Positions 61,345-64,000 of a DNA stretch of 64,000 nt are shown here, piece after piece. This DNA comes from Pyropia yezoensis (lineage: Eukaryota > Rhodophyta > Bangiophyceae > Bangiales > Bangiaceae): assembly GCA_009829735.1 (NCBI GenBank), contig CM020620.1, positions 8,758,545 through 8,822,544 of the forward strand. Direction: 5' to 3'. The position numbers and the translations under genes were made by a program. The first letter of the stretch is position 1. Each line of letters opens with the position of its first letter. Under the pieces are notes generated by a model. It saw only the letters and a list, made by a program, of their open reading frames with translations, ran no database searches and had not been told where the DNA came from.

Positions 61345-64000
61345 CTGTCCCCCACTCGAAGGCACTTTGCAGAGAAGGCGAGGAGGTGCCTTTTAGCTAC
61401 ATGGTCGCCACCGATGTTGGCGTCCTTTCCACCGCCGACGTTGTCCCGCGCATCGACAGCCACATCGGCGAACAGGCTGCACTCCGCGCGAGGACGAGGA
61501 GGCCCGACGCCGTGCGCGTGACAACCTCCCTGAAAACGATGCGCCCTTCATCGGCTGGGAAAAACGGCGGTACGTTGGTGCGAATGTCGGGAGGGCGGTC
61601 CCAGTCACCATCAGGCGGATCATCCTCGTCACCACGGACAAGGTCAGCCATCTCCAGTCGGCCTGTGCTTCAACATGGAACACGTGTCAAGAAACAAGGC
61701 GATAGTTATCATTTCATAGTTTTGATCATTATCGCATAAGTTTACTAACGATCGATGGTTTCTTGAAATATAACAACCCTGCTCCACTTCCTCATCTTGG
61801 CTGTCTCTCACTGCCGCTTCTGTGAAAAGGATATGTCACGTACGTTCCAACGGACATGAGGAAAGTGTCCAGTTCTATAGGGTTCAGGAAGGCAATGAAC
61901 TTCCCAGGACAATGGGTGAATTCACGGTACTGGCGAGCGCGCCGTACGGATCCGTCTACAAATTGGTACGCCTGCTGCACTTTTTATTAGACGACTTGCA
62001 TTGTTCCGCTTCCAATCCTTGAGTTTTCTGTCGAGCGAGGGTATCTAACTTCCCAACAGAGACCAGGTCGCAAAACAAGCGGTACTCGTTTCGCTGGTGA
62101 TGGAGGCTACTCTGGTCCCGAGTACTATATCTGGCAGCGGCCCACAAGGTGGCTCTAAGGGCCCTGGCGGACACCCTCGCGTCGTACTCGCGTCGTCGAG
62201 TGCTCGACCTGGATTTTTCAGACCCCCGCCACTCGGCCATTGTTTAATCTAACAGGTGTCCAGTGAATTTGAAAGGGGTCACTTCACTCCGCTTTCGACG
62301 AGAGGGTGCTCCACAACGTGCTTGAGGGCGACTTCGCTGATCTGAAGTGGACGAATCCTGCACAACGGTGCCTCTCGAATTATTTGCTGTGTTAGTCTTT
62401 GTAGGCTCTCCCGCTCGTGCCTTCGGTGCTCTGGACGTGCGGCAAAGAGACCGAACACAGATCAATGCACCTCCCCTGGTGCGCACGCGCTCAGAGGACA
62501 AACGACTCCATGTTATCCAGAAAGCCCAGGGCATGTGCGGGATCCGTGGTGCACTCCCACCGCGCGCCGCGCCGCGTCACGCACCCGCCGGTTCCCTGGC
62601 TACCCCCCGCCCCCGCCCCCGCCCCCTACTCCCCTCCTCGCGGTCACCCTGTTGAGGCTGCTTTGTTTGCGCCTCACTCCTTTACCAGAAGCCACTCCGA
62701 TAATGGGAGGTTCTCTTTGCTGCTTTTCGCAAGAGACAGCCTTCGTGGCCCATCCAGTATCCATGTGCCCGCCCTCCAGCAACACTTCGCCACATGCCAC
62801 TCCCCTCCGTCCACGCCCAGGGCTGTTGAAATGAATATCCGTGAAGCTGGGGACCATACCGTGGAGTGGGGTCGGGTAGGCGTTCTCAGGGTGGGGTTGG
62901 GTGAGGCCGCACCACATCGCACGAGAGCGCAGCCAATAGCTGGCCACAGTTCTTCCAGGCCACCGCCTGGTGTATACGCGGCGAGGATGGGGTTGGGATA
63001 GAGCGGGACTCACAACTGTGGTAGTTCCATGTACAGCTGCGAACTTGGACGGACCAGAACAGGGGGGCGCCAGAAAGAAGAGCGCGCGCGCGCGCCAAAA
63101 AAAGCGCGCACCCGGCCAGCCAAAAAAACCCAGGGCGCACCCACCCCACATGCCCACCCACCCCCCCCCCCCCCCCCCGCAATCCACCGTCGTCGTCACC
63201 CTCCCCACCGCACCGTCGTCTTCGTCACGCTCCCCCCCACCGTCGTCGTCACGCTCCCCCCCACTGTCGTCGTCACCCCCCCCCGCGCTGTCCGTCGTCG
63301 TGGCCACCCCCCCCCGACCATCCGTCGTACGCATCGCCCTCCGGCCGTCGTCGCCACCTCCCCCGTCCATCCATTGTGTGCGTCGTCCTTTCTTCTGTTT
63401 TTGTTGACACCCCCCCCCCCCCCCCCACCGCTGTCGCCCCCGCCCCCTCTGGCATCCATTGCCGGCATCGGCGCCCCCGCTTGATTCTGTCGTCATCTCC
63501 CCTCCGCCCCACTTTTCTCACCTCGCTGTCTTCGATGCTACTGCTGTCCCCGCGCCTCCCTCATCGCTCTTGGCTCCCGCGAGCGTCGCATCCCCCCCTG
63601 CAGTGGTGCTCTCCCCTTCTTGTGTTACTTCTCCCTGCCGCTTTCCTTCTGCGCTGCTGTTTGTCGCGTGTGGGATTCTATCCTGTCGTTTCCACCACCC
63701 AGCGCGCCCATCTTTGGACGATTTTTCTCCTTTTTTTGTTGTTGCTATTGCTGTTGTCGCTGTCTCCCGGTGTGGGCGCTTGCCTATGCCATGTTTTGGT
63801 CGACTCAGCAACCCTCGCACTTGGTGTTGTTTCTTCTTGGCTCCTCCTTGCCCTCTTTCTCCGCGATAGCGCTCCTGGCGCCGTCGTCCTATCAGGTTCA
63901 TGTCCGTTTTTGTCGTGCTCTTTCCTTCGATAAACTTCGTTGATGGACGTTTTTGTCCGTCTCATCCTGTGTCTCGCGTATCATCGATAACCCCCGCTGT
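61345..64000. other. Right flank; no supported gene, C-rich low-complexity end
   Basis: Short protein-like frames exist at 61397-61651 (minus; MADLVRGDEDDPPDGDWDRP) and 61822-62022 (plus), but neither is recognisable nor long. 62160-62240 has a plausible coding tail on either strand. From 62.5 kb the DNA is C/T-rich with C runs of 17-18 nt at 63161-63178 and 63410-63426, and (CCGTCGTCGTCA)-like repeats around 63180-63300. Confidence 0.4.

Noticed and set aside
61332..62240. Host gene disrupted by the LTR element
   Set aside because: Joining the two flanks across the target duplication gives no continuous recognisable frame on either strand; the short frames on the right flank match nothing I know.

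Overview
The window is 64 kb of nuclear DNA from a GC-rich eukaryote. Long G/C homopolymers, Ala/Gly/Pro-rich proteins, mostly uninterrupted reading frames with an occasional short GT-AG intron, and plant-lineage nuclear families (RUS/DUF647, BIN4-like topoisomerase VI subunit, plastid-type LON-domain protein) point to a photosynthetic eukaryote. A bangiophyte red alga (Porphyra/Pyropia type) is my best guess. That is inference; nothing in the window names the species.

Layout. 1-33 kb is a host gene region with short genes on both strands: a small putative organelle membrane protein (2707-3039, -), an unrecognised Ala-rich protein (4805-5569, -), a RUS-family protein (6862-8951, -, broken at a G10 run), a CBM48/AMPK-beta-like protein with a CaaX end (10289-11200, -, one intron), a BIN4-like protein (12142-13143, +), an MFAP1-like splicing protein (13703-14671, -), a SANT/Myb-like protein (15951-17455, -, broken at a 23-nt homopolymer), an AAAP amino-acid transporter (20801-22198, -), a secreted-type acyl-protein-thioesterase-like hydrolase (23523-24904, +, one intron), an acetamidase/formamidase (25432-26757, +), a LON-domain protein (27246-28667, -) and a triple PAN/Apple membrane protein (30298-32370, -).

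32.8-39.5 kb is a transposon-rich belt: a 365-bp foldback/MITE-like element, several perfect palindromes, a decayed pogo-type transposase tail, and a nearly complete pogo/Tigger-like transposase with CENP-B-type DNA-binding domains and a DDD catalytic core, interrupted by one in-frame TAA.

39.9-61.3 kb is a Ty3/gypsy chromovirus on the minus strand. It appears twice in tandem (three LTRs) across a 500-N placeholder gap, but a single 5-bp target-site duplication (CAGTC) brackets the whole block and indels pile up toward the gap from both sides. The most economical reading is one young ~10.7-kb insertion assembled twice. Its gag (CCHC knuckle) and pol (PR-RT-RH-IN-chromodomain) are joined by an exactly phased GGGAAAC -1 slippery heptamer just before the gag stop. 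Between pol and the 3' LTR lies a ~789-codon open frame on the opposite strand, with its own long leader and the LTR's TTATAAA upstream. The entire element, LTRs, coding and non-coding alike, is saturated with short perfect inverted repeats. The host genes nearby do not show this, and it is the strongest anomaly in the window.

61.3-64 kb is the right flank: low-complexity C/T-rich DNA with no gene I can support. I found no rRNA, tRNA or CRISPR array.
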